Positions 10,581 through 22,830 of a stretch of 64,000 nucleotides of DNA are shown in pieces; within the stretch, counting starts at the first letter, position 1; each line of letters starts with the position of its first letter. The notes under the pieces are model-generated. The model was not told the origin of the DNA. It was given only the letters and a program-made list of their open reading frames with translations, and ran no database searches. The stretch is from Megascapheus bottae (Eukaryota > Chordata > Mammalia > Rodentia > Geomyidae). A program made the translations under genes and the position numbers. Location: contig JANJXV010000004.1 of assembly GCA_024803745.1 (NCBI GenBank), positions 48,005,358 to 48,069,357 of the forward strand. Direction: 5' to 3'.

Positions 10581-12857
10581 AGAAAATGAACTTCAAAGAG
10601 GAAAGTTTTCTTTGGTCCATGGTTTTAGAGTTTCGTCTGCAGTCACTTGACACCATTGCTTTTGGACACAGGGCCAAAGATTCATGATGGAGAGAATATA
10701 GTAGAGCAGTAAACAAAAATAATGTGTAGGATGAGAATATATAAAAAAGGGGTTGATCAAGACATGACACATTCATAAAATATTTTGTTGAATAGTAAAT
10801 GTTTCATATAATTACTTACTGATAATTTAAAAAAAATCAGAAACAACAAAATTCTGGTAACCTCATAGAAACCAGGAAGTGGGTACGGAGGGACATGGAA
10901 ACTGGCAAGTGAGAATACAATGTTCCCATGGGCATGCTCTAGGACCCACTCCAACTCCATGTCACTTTCAAAGTTTTCATCACTTCCCAATAGTTCATCA
11001 AATTATGAATCTATCAAAACATTAATCCAGTAATGAGGTCACAGCTCTCAGGATGTAGTCTCACCTCGCCTGCACTGGTTATAAACTCTTAACATCTGTC
11101 ACCCCTTTGTGGGCTATTCCATACCCAAATTATATTATTTTATATCTAAAGAATCAATGTAAAGACAACTCAACAGTGGGGATTATTTTGGGCTGTATTC
11201 TTCTTTCTTTTGTACCCTGGTTATATAGAAATCTTGCTTTGTTGAGTTATTGTTTGGAATCTCTACACATGAAGCAAAACTATACTTTGGCAATAGAAAG
11301 GAGCAAAGGGAAATCTGGCATCATTATAGCTTTTGCATGGGTGTTTTCATTTGAAAACATATGGAAAATAAAACATTTAAAGCCACGCTTTCCAATGATG
11401 AATAAATATTTGAGAGAGACAATTGCATTGGGAAAATGCTGATAAAACATATTTTAAGGGATTTGAGCTGTTCTTGACATAAATCTGGATTTTGAAAAAA
11501 AATAAAATCTTTTCTTCAGTACAGGAAATTTTGTCAGCTTCATATTTCAAATACGGTATTCTTAACAGAACTTTTACTGAGTTTTCAAATATGCGAGCAT
11601 TTTGTTGTCACACACTCAGGTTCAGGTCTTTGGACATGATCAATACAAAATAAACATTGCCTGACTGGCAGGGAAAACAGAAAATGGGGTACAGAGAAGA
11701 CGCTATTGAAAGGAATTCTCATGTACATCATTGATAGATAAAAAGACATATAGAGTACCACATAAAAGTAAAAATTATAAAAAGTAGAAATTATAACAGT
11801 TATGTAAAGACTGTTTTTCTATTTTCTATATTAGTTGCCTATATCTTGGGAGTTTTCTCTTTCATGCTAAGATTGTTCTGTGAGCCTGCTGTCATACTTA
11901 AGCAAATATAGTAAGAAGACATTTATTCTCAATATGTCTGGGAGTTACTGCCAGGAGCCAGAGACCCAAAATGCCTGTGCTTAAAACTGTCTCAAACAAG
12001 GAAGTGGTTTCTCTAAAATTTTTCACTGTAGCCAAGATCATTCAAATTTTTTTTGCTAAAAATTTGCACTCAGAAAGTGTTATTTTTTGATTAGCAGTCA
12101 TTTGAAGAAAATGACTAATTTAACTTAAAAAATATTCCCTGTTATGTTTTAAATTCTTAAAAACTTATTTTTATGAATATGTTTTCAAGAATTTGCACAG
12201 CATAGACACAGCACACACCTGCTACAGCAATTTCCTCGGGCTGATACCAATGGGAGGATGTTCAGAACGAGTGAAGCCTTTTGAGACTGAGGATTTGGTT
12301 TTCTGTGTTCTTGATTTCTCTGTCTATCAGATATTTTTATCTGGTTTCCTCACTGTGCTATTTCCTTGTAAAGGAGTAGCTAACTCCAGGAATAGTTCTC
12401 TCACCTCAATTCAAACTCTACTCCATGCTTGATCCATATGTCTAGAAAGATGTCAGTAGGTATTCTGGGTAGTAAAGAACTTTAAGCTACACTTGGTTTG
12501 AGTATGCCCTGGGAGAGCCCCAGCTTGAAGGATGAGCTTGTTAGAGTCTTTTACCTCTCCACTTCCTCAACCTTGCTGCTGTCTCCAGATTTGTGCAGCA
12601 TGGCCCTGACCAAGCCAGCCTCAGATACATTAATTCTCTCTGGACAATCTTCTGTGCAATATGGAAAGACCCTTATAAGGCCACATGTAGTCAGCTGGCA
12701 ACAGGGCCCAAAGAATAAGTTTCTTTCTTCTAGCACTGCAGTGGCTCTCCCTGGCTCTTCAGTAGGTTTCAAGGAGCTCAGTTTCCCATAGCAGAGACTA
12801 GCTCAGTAATGTACTTGTGTACCAAGAGTTTTTCAGAGGATCAATCAGTGGAGCCCA
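10581..12857. other. Long single-copy region
   Basis: About 2.3 kb with no recognised repeat. Open frames of 67-111 codons on both strands (10573-10990 minus, 11107-11442 plus, 12193-12791 plus, 12551-12772 minus) have no domain I recognise and overlap each other antisense in places. I make no gene call, but this is one of the largest repeat-free blocks in the window. Confidence 0.5.
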
Positions 12858-12865
12858 TCTGTCTG

Positions 12866-12922
<57 letters not shown>

Positions 12923-12975
12923 GCTTCATATATATATGCACTCCATATATATGTGTATATATATGTGAATATATA
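12858..12975. repeat. (TCTA)n plus (AT)n compound microsatellite
   Basis: About 15 TCTA/TCTG units (12858-12922), then an imperfect AT/TATG tract to 12975. Both overlapping open frames here are repeat translations. Confidence 0.95.
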
Positions 12976-12979
12976 TTCA

Positions 12980-13639
12980 TTCATATGTCTAGGAATGAGA
13001 TTTATTATTGCTTTTTGATGGTACTGGAAATTTAATGAAACACTACCATGTGAATCACAGGCCCATTAAGAGATTTTATTATGATAAATTGGCTCCTGGG
13101 ATTATAAAGGCTGAGGAGTTCCATGATCTGTTATCAGCAAACTAGGGAGGTTCAAAGAAGCAGATAATGTAGCTTCATCTCAAAAGAAAGCCAGAGTGTC
13201 ATTGATTAAACTCTTAGAGTGAATCTAAAGGACCAAGATCTAGAGGCTGCTCTCTGACAGTGGAAGAAGAATGTCTTGGTTCAAGAATACAGAGAGCTGA
13301 TTGACTCATATGTTCTATTCAGGCCCTCAAAGGATTGAATGTTGCTCAATCACACAGGTGAAGGCTACTTGGCCTACCAACTCAAACAGTAATCTTTTCC
13401 CACAACAACCCTCACAGGCATAGAATTAATGTGATTTCAGCTATCTGGATGTATCTAGCTCAGTCTAGTCAGCACATCAAATCAATCATAAAGTTTATTT
13501 GTTTCCTCTTGGCATTAGTCTTCTTCCCCATCTCTTAACTGATCTTGGGAATAATTATTCCAAATAAAGAATCTTAAAAAAGCTCATGTCTGATAGATTC
13601 TGATTTGTTCAGAAGAAGGGAAAGTTAAAACAAATATGA
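12980..13639. other. Single-copy region
   Basis: About 660 bp with no repeat or gene that I can support. Confidence 0.45.
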
Positions 13640-14130
13640 GGAGCATTAGTATACTGAAATTACAGTTGGGCATAATAAGTTAAACAGGACTCTAAATATT
13701 CACACAGTGAGACCAAACGAGGATTTTCTTAGGAGAAGATCATAAAGGGTCAATAGCTATGTGCATATAGTCACTTAAAATGATGTTTATCAAAATGAAC
13801 TCCAAGAAATGAAAGCAAGAGGTTTTTTTTGAAGTATTGCTTTTTTTGCTGTTTTTGTTGTAGTTTTCTCCTTTTTATTTTTTGTGGTTTTTGAATTCTG
13901 TAATGTTTGTCTTGTAGGTAAGTTGACCTGTTTGGGGGAGAGTAAGGGGAGCACAGAAATAGAGGACAAAGGGTGAACAAATGATACTTGATAGTATGTT
14001 GAAAATGAACCATACAGCTTGTGGGGGAGGGGAGTCAGGAGGGTAAAACTAAGAGAAAACCAGAAAAAGAAAGTTATTCATCACCTAGCTTATATAATTG
14101 TAACCTCTCTGTACATCACCTTTACAATTA
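13640..14130 (+). mobile_element. Old LINE-1 3' UTR
   Basis: Collinear with the UTR at 2490-2945: 'ttcacacagtgagacc', 'cttaggagaagatc', 'tcaaaatgaactcc', ending 'ctctgtacatcacctttac' and an A-rich tail. Older subfamily; no coding capacity. Confidence 0.85.
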
Positions 14131-14846
14131 AATGAAAAAGAAAACACAGTATATTTTCCTAAATAAAGAATGTCCCCAAACCCTTGACCAGAGTCAGTTT
14201 CTCCTATGTGTGTCTTGCTCTTTCTGGTGACACACAGACCTGAACTTAGAAGGGTCTTGTTCTTAGTTTAATCCTCATTATTAGCTTAAAAAAAAGGCAA
14301 CTCTTTTTAGAAACATCACTGAAACCATCTGGGAGTTTATAGGGTTTTGGTGGAAGAGAATATTCTTATTTGGGGGATAAATAACTTTGAATCCAAGACA
14401 AAGCAAGAAGAAAAACAGGCTTGCAAAAAACATTGATTAAATAGTTGCCTGAATCCATTATAGGGCAGAGTTGAATCGTGGGTATTATTTGATGAATAGA
14501 AAAAGATCCATCTGAACTCTTTCCCAGGTTTTCCTCAGGTAATGTAGAAAGAAACCATAAACAATTCACTATCATTTGGAAGGGAAACTCTTTGAAAATA
14601 AACTTTTGTGTTGTCAGTGGGTGAGTTACTTTATCTTCCTTGCTCCCCCAAATTAATCACTTAGTAGTAACGGCTAGCAACCATTTTTCTAAAAAAAACA
14701 AAATCAGTTTCTGCATGTTTCTTCAAGTGTCGATCTTAGTTTTACTTATTATCATCCGCTAATGTTTACCTTCTTAAACTTCAGAGCCATCAATGAGAAG
14801 TCCCTAAAATTATAGCTCTATTACCTTACTAATTCTAAAAAATATT
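14131..14846. other. Single-copy region
   Basis: About 700 bp with no recognisable repeat. A 69-codon minus-strand frame (14366-14575) has no domain. Confidence 0.45.
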
Positions 14847-14854
14847 GATTTAAG

Positions 14855-15042
14855 GGCCAAGAGCATGACCTAATGGTAGAGTGCATGCCTAACATTCACA
14901 AAGCCCTGGGTTCAATTACTCAATACCACATACACAGAAAAGGCCGGAAGTGGTCCTGTGGATCATTTGGCAGAGTGTCAGCCTTGAGAAAGCCCAAGGA
15001 TAGTGCCCAGGCCCTGAGTGAGTTCAAGCCCCAGGACTGGCA
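14855..15042 (+). mobile_element. IDL-Geo dimeric SINE with microsatellite tail
   Basis: Left arm 'gggccaagagcatgacc' with B box 'gggttcaattac'; right arm diverged in its D-arm region ('ggatcatttggcagag') and ending 'gttcaagccccaggactggca'. The 8-bp direct repeat gatttaag occurs just before it (14847-14854) and again after the microsatellite (15260-15267). The whole repeat tract therefore seems to be the expanded tail of this SINE. Confidence 0.87.
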
Positions 15043-15046
15043 TGCA

Positions 15047-15091
<45 letters not shown>

Positions 15092-15182
15092 TATATATAT
15101 GTGTGTGTGTGTGCATGCATGCGTGTGTATATAGATATATGTGTGTGTATATAGATATACATATATACATACACAGAGAGAA

Positions 15183-15259
<77 letters not shown>
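15043..15259. repeat. Compound (TG)/(TA)/(GA) microsatellite
   Basis: Successive TG, TA, TG and GA blocks, ending with an almost pure GA run at 15175-15259. Bounded on the left by a SINE 3' end and on the right by the apparent second copy of that SINE's TSD. Confidence 0.95.
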
Positions 15260-15267
<8 letters not shown>

Positions 15268-15270
15268 AGA

Positions 15271-15472
15271 GCTAGGCAGGTGCTGGTGGTGTATGCCTGT
15301 AATCCTAACTACTCAGCAGGCTGAGATTTGAGGATCATGATCTGAAGCCAGGAAGGCCCATGAGGCTCTAATCTCCAGTTAAAGTGAAGCAGTGGTTCAA
15401 GGGGCAGAACACCAGCCTTGAGCAGAATAGCATCAGAGAATAGCATCTAGTTCTTTCAAGGTCCAGGACCAG
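15271..15472 (+). mobile_element. B1-like/Geo dimeric SINE
   Basis: 'ggtggtgtatgcctgtaatcc' and 'ctactcagcaggctgaga' form the B1-like left arm; 'agtggttcaaggggcagaac', 'ccagccttgagcag' and 'ccaggaccag' are the Geo arm. The right arm contains a short local duplication (agaatagcatc). Confidence 0.85.
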
Positions 15473-15484
15473 AAATTAAAATGG

Positions 15485-15620
15485 ATTTAAAAGCAAGCCT
15501 CTCAGGAGAAAAATGAGGCAGGGAGCAACTGTGTTCAACAAGAATTGTACTCATTTCCTTATGTAGGTAACTGTAACCCTCTGTACATCACCTTGACAAT
15601 AACAACAACAGCAACAAAAA
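15485..15620 (+). mobile_element. Old LINE-1 3' end fragment
   Basis: 'ctgtaaccctctgtacatc' and 'accttgacaataacaac' match the older L1 3' terminus at 14090-14130. Only the last ~130 bp are present. Confidence 0.7.
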
Positions 15621-15832
15621 GTCGAAGACACTGGGGGGGCAGTTCTGCAGGTGGGCCTGTGTCTCCTGTGACATGATCCTATCAGAAGGCCTGTCCTCAC
15701 CACTGCCATGGCACCATGTCTTTTCATTGCTTCTTTCCATTTTATTCAACTTGGGAAATGATTTTATTCCCTTTTTGTGAAGCATAATCAGGTCAGTGAT
15801 TTTGTAGCTATCAGGTTGCAAATAGTGGTTCT

Positions 15833-16060
15833 TTTCCTTCCTTCCTTCCTTCCTTCCTTCCTTCCTTCCTTCCTTCCTTTCTTCCTTCTTTCCTTCCTTC
15901 CTTCCTTCCTTCTTTCATCCCTACCTACCTCCTTCCCTCCTTGTTTTTCTCCTTCCTTTCTTTTCTCCTTCCTTTTCTCCTTCCTTCCTTCCTTCCTTCC
16001 TTCCTTCCTTCCTTCCTTCCTTCCTTCCTTCTTTCCTCTTTCCCTCCCACCTTCCCTCCC
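15833..16060. repeat. (TTCC)n complex pyrimidine repeat
   Basis: Two long TTCC arrays separated by a degenerate CT-rich segment. All open frames across it are translated repeat (proline/serine/leucine on one strand, lysine/glutamate on the other). Confidence 0.95.
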
Positions 16061-16331
16061 TCTGTTTCTCTCCTTCTATTCTTTCTTCATTACTTTTTTT
16101 CTCCTTTTTTAATTTTGATCTGATTTGGTAGCAACTTTTTCTTTTTGTCTCAGCATGATCTTCATAGGAAATGTCAAGACTCTGATGAGCTGTGGAGTGA
16201 GTGGGCTTTGATATACAAAAATGTCCAGTGAAGACACTTTTTGTACCTAATGTACATAGAAAAGTACAATCTGCTTGCTTCACTGAATATGTATACATGA
16301 TGAAATATTTAATTAGAAGTTGTTTGTACAA

Positions 16332-16587
16332 AGCCAGGCATCAGTAGCTCATGCCTGTAATGCTAGCTACTCAAGAAGCTGAGATCTGAGGATCAAGGTT
16401 TGAAGCCAGACAGAGAAGCAAAGTGTATGACATTCTTATCTCCAACTAATCAGCAAAAAGCTGCGGCTTAAGTGGTATAGCACTAATCGTGATCACCAAA
16501 GCTCAGTAACAATGCCCAGGCTCTGAGTTCAAGCCCTGGGACTAGAGCCCATGCATGTGCACACATGCACATGCATACATGTGTGTC
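16332..16587 (+). mobile_element. B1-like/Geo dimeric SINE
   Basis: Left arm 'gccaggcatcagtagctcatgc', 'agctgagatctgaggatc'; right arm 'ctgcggcttaagtggtatagc' and 'gagttcaagccctgggac'. It is followed by a degenerate CATGTGCA-type tail to about 16587. Confidence 0.87.
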
Positions 16588-16987
16588 TTCCCTTTCCCCC
16601 CACACATATTGAGTAACTGAAGTATAAAATCTAGACCCTTGAGTATCTACTGTAACACAAGTCAGGGGACATATGATCCACTTCTCTGTCAATTCTCCCT
16701 CTGTAAGACAATGCAGAGACCTTCATTTGATTTCCCAATGTTATATTCATCTTTCAGTTAAAGCTTCAAATTGGTCAGACAGTGAAAGAGTTGTTTCTTG
16801 TATTTCCTCACCTCAGTAGAAGCTTTGGGATTGTGAGAGTCCCAGGCATGTGGCTCTAATGAAAGGTGATTGGACCATGAGGATGCTGCTGTCACCAATG
16901 CATGAACAATGGTTCATCCTTGGTAACTCCTAGGCATGGTCACTTAGCTGGAAAAAGTAGATCGCTAAGGATCTGCCTTTGAAGGGA
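16588..16987. other. Single-copy region
   Basis: About 400 bp between a SINE and a long L1. Nothing recognisable. Confidence 0.45.
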
Positions 16988-17811
16988 TATTTAATTTAAT
17001 TGTAAAGGTGATGTACAGAAGAGTTACAGTTACACAAGAAAGGTAATGAATACACTTCTTGTCAAACATTATAACCCTCTCCTTCATTTTTCTCCCACTT
17101 TCCCTCCTTCCTCACTCTCCCTCCACCAGTTGTAAAGTTCACTTCCCATATAGTGTCTTGTGACACTATGCTGACCACTGATGCTTTCGTTTGTGCTCTG
17201 TCTCACCATTCTGTTATTCCCCTTCTCTTCTCCAAATCAGATAACTAAATGTATACATGTGACACAGGGTACCAAAATAAAAGGAAAAAACAGTGACAAT
17301 AAGTGATAATCCAAAGGTAAAAGAAAATCTAAAAAAAGAAATAACTTCACATAGTACATTAATATAAACAAAACAAATACAAATGTTTCTTTATCTTGGA
17401 GTTCATTAAGATTATCATTTCTTATATGGTCATATATACATAACTATTGAGCTATTGTGATCCTCTGCTAAGACTGTCCTAATTATTACAAATGAGGGAA
17501 ACCAGGAAGGCTATGCTTCTTTTGGTCTGGATTACTTCACTTAATACGATTTTTTCCAAGTCTTTCCATTTCCTTTTGTTTGGGTGATGTCATTCTTTCT
17601 GAATGAAGCATAGAATTCCATTGTGTATATATACCATAATTTCTTGATCCATTCATCTTCTGGGTTGGTTCCATGTCTTCGCTATGGTAAATAATGAAAC
17701 AATGAACATGGTTGTGCTGATAACTTTAGTGTGGCCTTGTTTGTGGACATTTGAGTAAATGCCCAGGAGTGGGATTGCTGGGCCATAGGGGTGCTCTATG
17801 TTTATTCTTTT

Positions 17812-18011
17812 TTTTTTTGCCAGTCCTAGGCTCGAGCTCAGGGCCTGAGCACTGTCCTTGGACTTTCTCCTTTCTCAAGGCTAGAGCTTTACCACTTGAG
17901 CCTCACCACTTCCACCTTTTTTTTTTCTATGTATGTGGTACCGAGCAATCGAACCCGGGTCTTCATGCATGCTAGGCAAGCACTTTAACCACTAGGCCAA
18001 ACTCCCAGCCC
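17812..18011 (-). mobile_element. IDL-Geo SINE nested in LINE-1
   Basis: Full dimer on the minus strand, with 'gggctgggagtttggcc' at its 5' end and B box 'gggttcgattgc'. The perfect 18-bp TSD ctctatgtttattctttt is at 17794-17811 and 18012-18029, inside L1 sequence. Removing the SINE and one TSD copy restores continuous L1. Confidence 0.95.
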
Positions 18012-18301
18012 CTCTATGTTTATTCTTTTGAGGATCTTCACACTGATTTCCAGAGTGGTCGAACAAGTTCACACTCTCACCAACCCATGTAGCAGCGTTC
18101 TCTTCTGGCCAAATCCCTGCCAGCATCTGTAACTATTTGTTTCCTCGACAATGGCCATTCTAACTGGGAAAAGGAGAACTCTCAAAGTTGTTTTGATTTG
18201 CATTTCTTTTATGGCCATAGACACTGAACATTATTCCTTCATGTGTCTATTGGCTATTCTATTTCCTCTCCAGAGAAATTTCCTTTTATTTTTTATTTAT
18301 G

Positions 18302-18525
18302 GTTAGTCATGGGGCTTGAACTCTGGGCCTGGTAGCTGTCCCTGAGTTCTTCAGCTCAAGGCTACCACCCTACTCCTTGAGCCACAGTGCCACTTCCAGT
18401 CTTTTAGTGATTAACTGGAGATAAGAGTCTCATGGACGTTAGTGCTTATGATGGCTTTGAACTGCAATTCTCAGACCTCAGCCTCCTGAGCAGCTAGAAT
18501 TAGAGGTGTGAAGCAAGGCACCTGG
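18302..18525 (-). mobile_element. B1-like/Geo dimeric SINE nested in LINE-1
   Basis: Minus-strand dimer ('ctaattctagctgctcaggaggctgagg' region, then Geo arm with 'gagttcaagcccc'). The flanks carry an imperfect repeat of the form tccttttaattttt (18281-18294 and 18527-18541) and L1 sequence continues on both sides. Confidence 0.87.
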
Positions 18526-19925
18526 TCTCCTTTTAATTTTTAGCTCACTTATTAATGGGGTGGTTGTATCTTTGAGGACTTGTTTTGGAGGGGTTTAATA
18601 TTTTAGTTCTAAGTATATTTTAGATATGAGGCCTTTTTCTGAGGTATGGTGAGTGAGGATCTTCTAACCTGCAGAATTTCTTTTATCTTGCTAGATATAT
18701 CTTTTTCCATGCAGAAGCTCTGCAGTTTAATGCCATCTCATTTATTCAGCTTTTCTTTGATTTGTTGTGTTTCTGGATCTTTATTTAGGATGTGTTGACC
18801 TGTTCCAAGGAGCTCTAGTATATCCCTTATCCCTTCCTGTAATATTTTCAAGGTAAGCACGCTTACCTCGAAGTCTGTGATCCATTTGGAATTCAGTCTG
18901 GCGCAGGATGATATATAAAGGTGTAACTTCAGTTCTCTATATGTGTTTAGCCAATTCTGCTAAGAAGAGGCTATCATTCTTCCATCTGATAATTTGGCTC
19001 CCTTATCAAAGATTAGGTGAGCATAGGTCTGTGGGATCATGTCTGGGTTTTCAAGTCTATACTAGTCCTCAGGCCTGTTATGTGCCAGTATCAAGCTGGT
19101 TTTTCTTTTCCTTTTAAATAACTATAACTTTATAGTAGAGTGTCAAGTTTGGTATTAACATTCCTTCAGCACTGTCTTTCCTCCTAAGGATTGTTCTTGA
19201 TATTTGGTGTCTCCTATTATTTCATATGAAATTTTGGATTACTTTTCTATTTTATCCAAGAATGTTGTTGGGATATGGATGGATATTGCATTGAATTTGT
19301 AGATAGCTTTGGTAAGTATTGTCATTTTCACGATGTTAATCCTCCCATTCCAGGAGCATGGGAGCTGTTTCCATTTCCTTAAATCTGCTTTAACTTCCTT
19401 TTTTAGGTTTTTAAAGTTTTCATGGTAGAGGTCCTTCACTTTGTTTAATTTCTAGGGTTTCTTTTGTTGTTGTTGTTAGTTGCTTTTCTTATTTCAGCCT
19501 CACTCTCTTCTCATTGTTGCATATAGGAAAGCTACTGATTTTGTGGGTTAATTTTGTACCCTGCTACTTTGCCAAAGTTTTGGTGGAGTAACATGGGAGT
19601 GTAGTCTATGGAGTAATTTAAATATAGGATAATGTCATCTGCCTAGAGGGAGAGTTTTACTTCTTCTTTTCCTATTTGGATCTCCTTTATGTTTCTCTCT
19701 TGCCTTATTATTCTGAGTAGGAATTCCAATAATGTAAAGGAGGAAAGAGAGACAGAGAGAGAGGGGGGGAGGGAGAGCATCCTTGTCTTGTTTCTGATTT
19801 TAGAAGAAATGGTTTTAACTAATAATTGATTCTCGTATACTGAACCAGCTTTGCAGCCTTGGAATGAATCCAATTTGGTCATAATGCACGAGGGTTTTGA
19901 TTAGTTGTTGAAGTCTCTGAAACAG

Positions 19926-20269
19926 TGTACTGTGTACTGTCTGGTAGATATGACCTCAGCTATCTAAACTCCATAGTTGAAGCACTTAGCTCATAGATTT
20001 CTTTCGTATTTATTAATGCAATTAAATTGCCTATTTTGTCACTTATATTTCACACACTAACACTTTGGGTATCAGTTTTGAATTTTTCATCCTTCGTAAC
20101 CCTTCCTGCCTCCTCCTGGTCCTATTCTTAATGCTTCCACAATGGTTCAAGCAACCGTGAATTGATGTAACAACACAATTTAACTTCAAAACATTCATTG
20201 ATGAAATACTAGAAACCACTTCATGGAAAGTATCTACTTGTTTATGCAGTATGGCTTTCAAGTGTCTCA
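19926..20269. other. Single-copy region
   Basis: About 340 bp past the 5' truncation of the long L1. No recognisable gene; a 75-codon minus frame (20043-20270) has no domain. Confidence 0.4.
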
Positions 20270-20640
20270 ATGGTTGGATTCTCTACATGCTATTTTTGCT
20301 GTAGTGACTGTGAATGAAATGGCTTTAAGACAAACAGAAATGTTGTTCCTTAGAGTTCAGGAAGTCAGAAATCTAAATTTAAAGGGTCAGTGGGCTACAA
20401 TCCTTTAGGTTCCAATACATTCCTTATTTTTTCAGCTTTTAGAAATTTCCTTCATTCTCTAAAAGGCTCATGGTACTTTCTGTGTATCACTTCTAACTTC
20501 TATTATCAAATCTCATTGTGCTCAATCTGATCTCCTAAGAATCTTCTTTTATAAAGAAGATTATTATATTGTGCAAGCTTGGATAATCTAGAATAATGTG
20601 AACTTTTCCAAATGTTAAACATTTTTGTGAAGTCACTCTA
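20270..20640 (+). mobile_element. Possible ancient mammalian interspersed repeat
   Basis: The order 'gctgtagtgactgtgaatg', 'ggctttaagacaaacagaaat', 'agagttcaggaagtcagaaatc' and later 'ggataatctagaataatg' resembles a widespread ancient mammalian dispersed repeat with the phrases 'taacaaa', 'ggcttaaaacaacagaaat' and 'agttctggaggtcagaagtc'. I cannot name the family securely, and it is heavily decayed. Confidence 0.45.
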
Positions 20641-21239
20641 TATATGTTTGTGCATATACCCATACCCATACACATACATACACACACAAACACAGAATAT
20701 GGAGAGTTGAAAATTGTTATCTTGGGGTTAGGTTACATTATTCTGGTCAGGACATCCATTTATGATTCTAAGTTTTCTTCAAATATCTCTGTTCCAATGA
20801 GACTCTTCTAATTTATGTCTCTTCTAATTTCTGTTTCATGGCAGATTTTCTGCATTGGCATCTCAAAATCTTTGTTCTGAAATTTCCCCATATTTGGAAT
20901 TTGGGGATACAAGCTACTTAAATTCTACTCACCATCACATTCTCTGCTATCCTTCCTCATGCTTTCAGCCTAATGTGTTTTCCTTCTTTGATTTGTTCTG
21001 TCATTTTGTATACCATGTGGGGAGGAAGGCATTTGCTGTATTTATGTTGATAATTATCTTAATTATATTAGTCATGAAACAATTTTCAATTAGTCTGCTA
21101 TGAGTAAAGCATCAATTTGAGATGTTAAACAACTTAAACACAGTTAAAGGTGACTTCTGACTTAAATTTTGTGTCTGATAAGAAATGAAAATATTATTCG
21201 ATCAATGGGTAGTTTTCAATTTTGTTTGCTCTTTAATTT
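20641..21239. other. Single-copy region with a 16-bp tandem duplication
   Basis: No repeat family seen. Two adjacent 16-bp units (ctcttctaatttatgt and ctcttctaatttctgt) lie at 20803-20834. The 82-codon frame at 20855-21103 has hydrophobic stretches but no recognisable domain. Confidence 0.45.
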
Positions 21240-21830
21240 TTGATATGAAATGTATTATGTTCTTTAGATAGTTGTACAAAGGTATTCCAACTCAACATGT
21301 CAATTTATGAATACAATGCAACTTGAACAGTGTGCCTTATTCATCATTTTCCCACCACACTTATCTCCATCCCACCCACCCTTCCAACTTACCTAGCTTC
21401 GTTTTCACATATGTACATTGAATATCATGACTGCATTTACCAACCCATCTTTCTTTCCATTCATCTCCTCTTTTCCTTTCACCTCTTTCAAATCAGATAA
21501 GACATATCTCAGTTTTCTGACCCTCATTTTGTTCAACTATCTGTTAATTATTCCAGGAAGCTAAAGTATGTGTGTATGTGTCATACTTTTGTCAGTTTGT
21601 GCATGTACATACAGGGCCCTCTATGTGTTCTTGTATATGTGTATAATTTAGACATAACTTTCACAAATGAGAAAAAACATGTGCCCATTATCTTTCTGAG
21701 CCTGACTCACTTCACTCAACCTAAAGTTTTCCACATGACAAACATAATTTTGAAATCATACTGTCCTGAGTTGAAGTATGCTTGCAATTGGGACATTTTA
21801 TCTTCATTAAAATTCAAGTCTTTCATCTAG
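21240..21830 (-). mobile_element. Old LINE-1 3' end
   Basis: Shares 'tagttgtacaaag' and following text with 32400 and 52570. Further along it shows the reverse complement of the ORF2 C-terminal passage ('gactcacttcactcaacct', 'ttccacatgac'). Decayed. Confidence 0.75.
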
Positions 21831-22169
21831 AAAATGGAGATATTTTCATTACAAGATTGTCTAAATATCAAAAAGTATAGTTTATAAAGTCCATGTTCTA
21901 TTGGAAACCCCAAAAATTTCTCACATGACTTTTGAGATTAAAAAAGCTATTGTGTTTGAAGAGGACCAGAGAGATCATCCAGTCAGAGAAGCTGCTAAAT
22001 GGAGATAGTGGGATTTGAGGAAAGCTTTGATAACTGTTGTAATGTGTCCATTGGAATAGCAAGAAACATCCTGGTCATAAGATTTGATTAATAATGGTGC
22101 ATACAGATAGTCAGTTTAGGGTAAAATGGGACATTTTGCAAGGAAGGTATAAAATATGGATGGCATGGA
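21831..22169. other. Single-copy region
   Basis: About 340 bp, nothing recognisable. Confidence 0.4.
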
Positions 22170-22620
22170 TGTAGGTAAAGGGGAACTCTATTACATTGTT
22201 AGTAGGAATGTAAACTTGTTCAAATACTGTGGAAGGAAGTATGAAGCGTCCTCAAAAAAGTAAACATAGACCTACCCTATGATTCCTAGGTATTTATCCA
22301 ACAGAGGACAAGCAAGCCTTCATTAAAGCCACCACCACAGCCATGTTCATTGTAGCATTATTTACCATAGCCAAGGTATGGAATCAGCTCAGAGGCTGCT
22401 CAACAGACAAATGGATCAACAAAATGTAATATATATATATATATATATATATACTCAGAAAAAGTATAATATAGTATACATATTGTATATTGTACTATTT
22501 ATAAGGAAATGGAAAGATTTGGGGAAAAATATATTAAATGAAGTAAGCCAGACCCAAAGAAACATAGGTTGTGTGGTTTCCCTCATTTGTGGAAACTAGA
22601 GTAGGCCAAAGAATCCGAGG
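22170..22620 (+). mobile_element. LINE-1 ORF2 C-terminal fragment
   Basis: 'gttagtaggaatgtaaact', 'cctaccctatgattcc', 'catgttcattgtagc' and 'gaaacataggttg' follow the L1 ORF2 C-terminal order. A (TA)n tract (22429-22453) sits where several other copies also have TA expansion. Confidence 0.83.
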
Positions 22621-22734
22621 CCATCCTTTACCTACATCTGTTGCCAGAAGGACATGATTTATTGTTAAGCCTTACTCTTAGGCTTTTATCATTTGCCTGT
22701 TCTAGTAAAGGCTTTGTAATGATGGAATCTTTAT

Positions 22735-22830
22735 TTTTTTTGTCTACTTCTTCATTCCCAGCACTAGGACAGGGCTTGGCAAATATTAATCACTTAGGAT
22801 GTGTCTGCTGAATAAATAAATAAGGAAGCA
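22735..22830 (+). mobile_element. L2-like ancient LINE 3' end
   Basis: 'cattcccagcactaggacaggg' followed by 'cttggcaaatattaatcactt' and 'ctgaataaataaataa' resembles the L2 3' terminus. Only the end is visible. Confidence 0.6.

Larger units (their letters stand above)
16988..19925 (-). mobile_element. Long decayed LINE-1 (RT domain to 3' end), two SINEs nested
   Basis: On the minus strand, ORF2 starts within the reverse transcriptase region. The catalytic FADD motif is represented at 19630-19650, but the Phe codon is replaced by a TAG stop, leaving A-D-D. Downstream, '[17 protein letters not shown]' is visible at 19340-19400, followed by the C-terminal region and a 3' UTR ending near 16988. 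Frames are broken many times. Two SINEs are inserted inside (17812-18011 and 18302-18525), so the L1 is older than both. Confidence 0.9.

Noticed and set aside
12498..12791. 97-codon frame with a 73-codon antisense frame
   Set aside because: No recognised domain, strands compete, no splice or promoter evidence. Kept as single-copy DNA.
12858..12975. CRISPR-like or satellite array
   Set aside because: Simple 4-bp and 2-bp units without spacers; an ordinary microsatellite in a eukaryotic sequence.
15777..16331. 111- and 136-codon frames
   Set aside because: Low-complexity TTCC repeat read in different frames; no domain.
20855..21103. 82-codon frame with hydrophobic C-terminal stretch
   Set aside because: AT-rich composition gives Ile/Leu/Phe by chance; no signal or domain supports a membrane protein gene.
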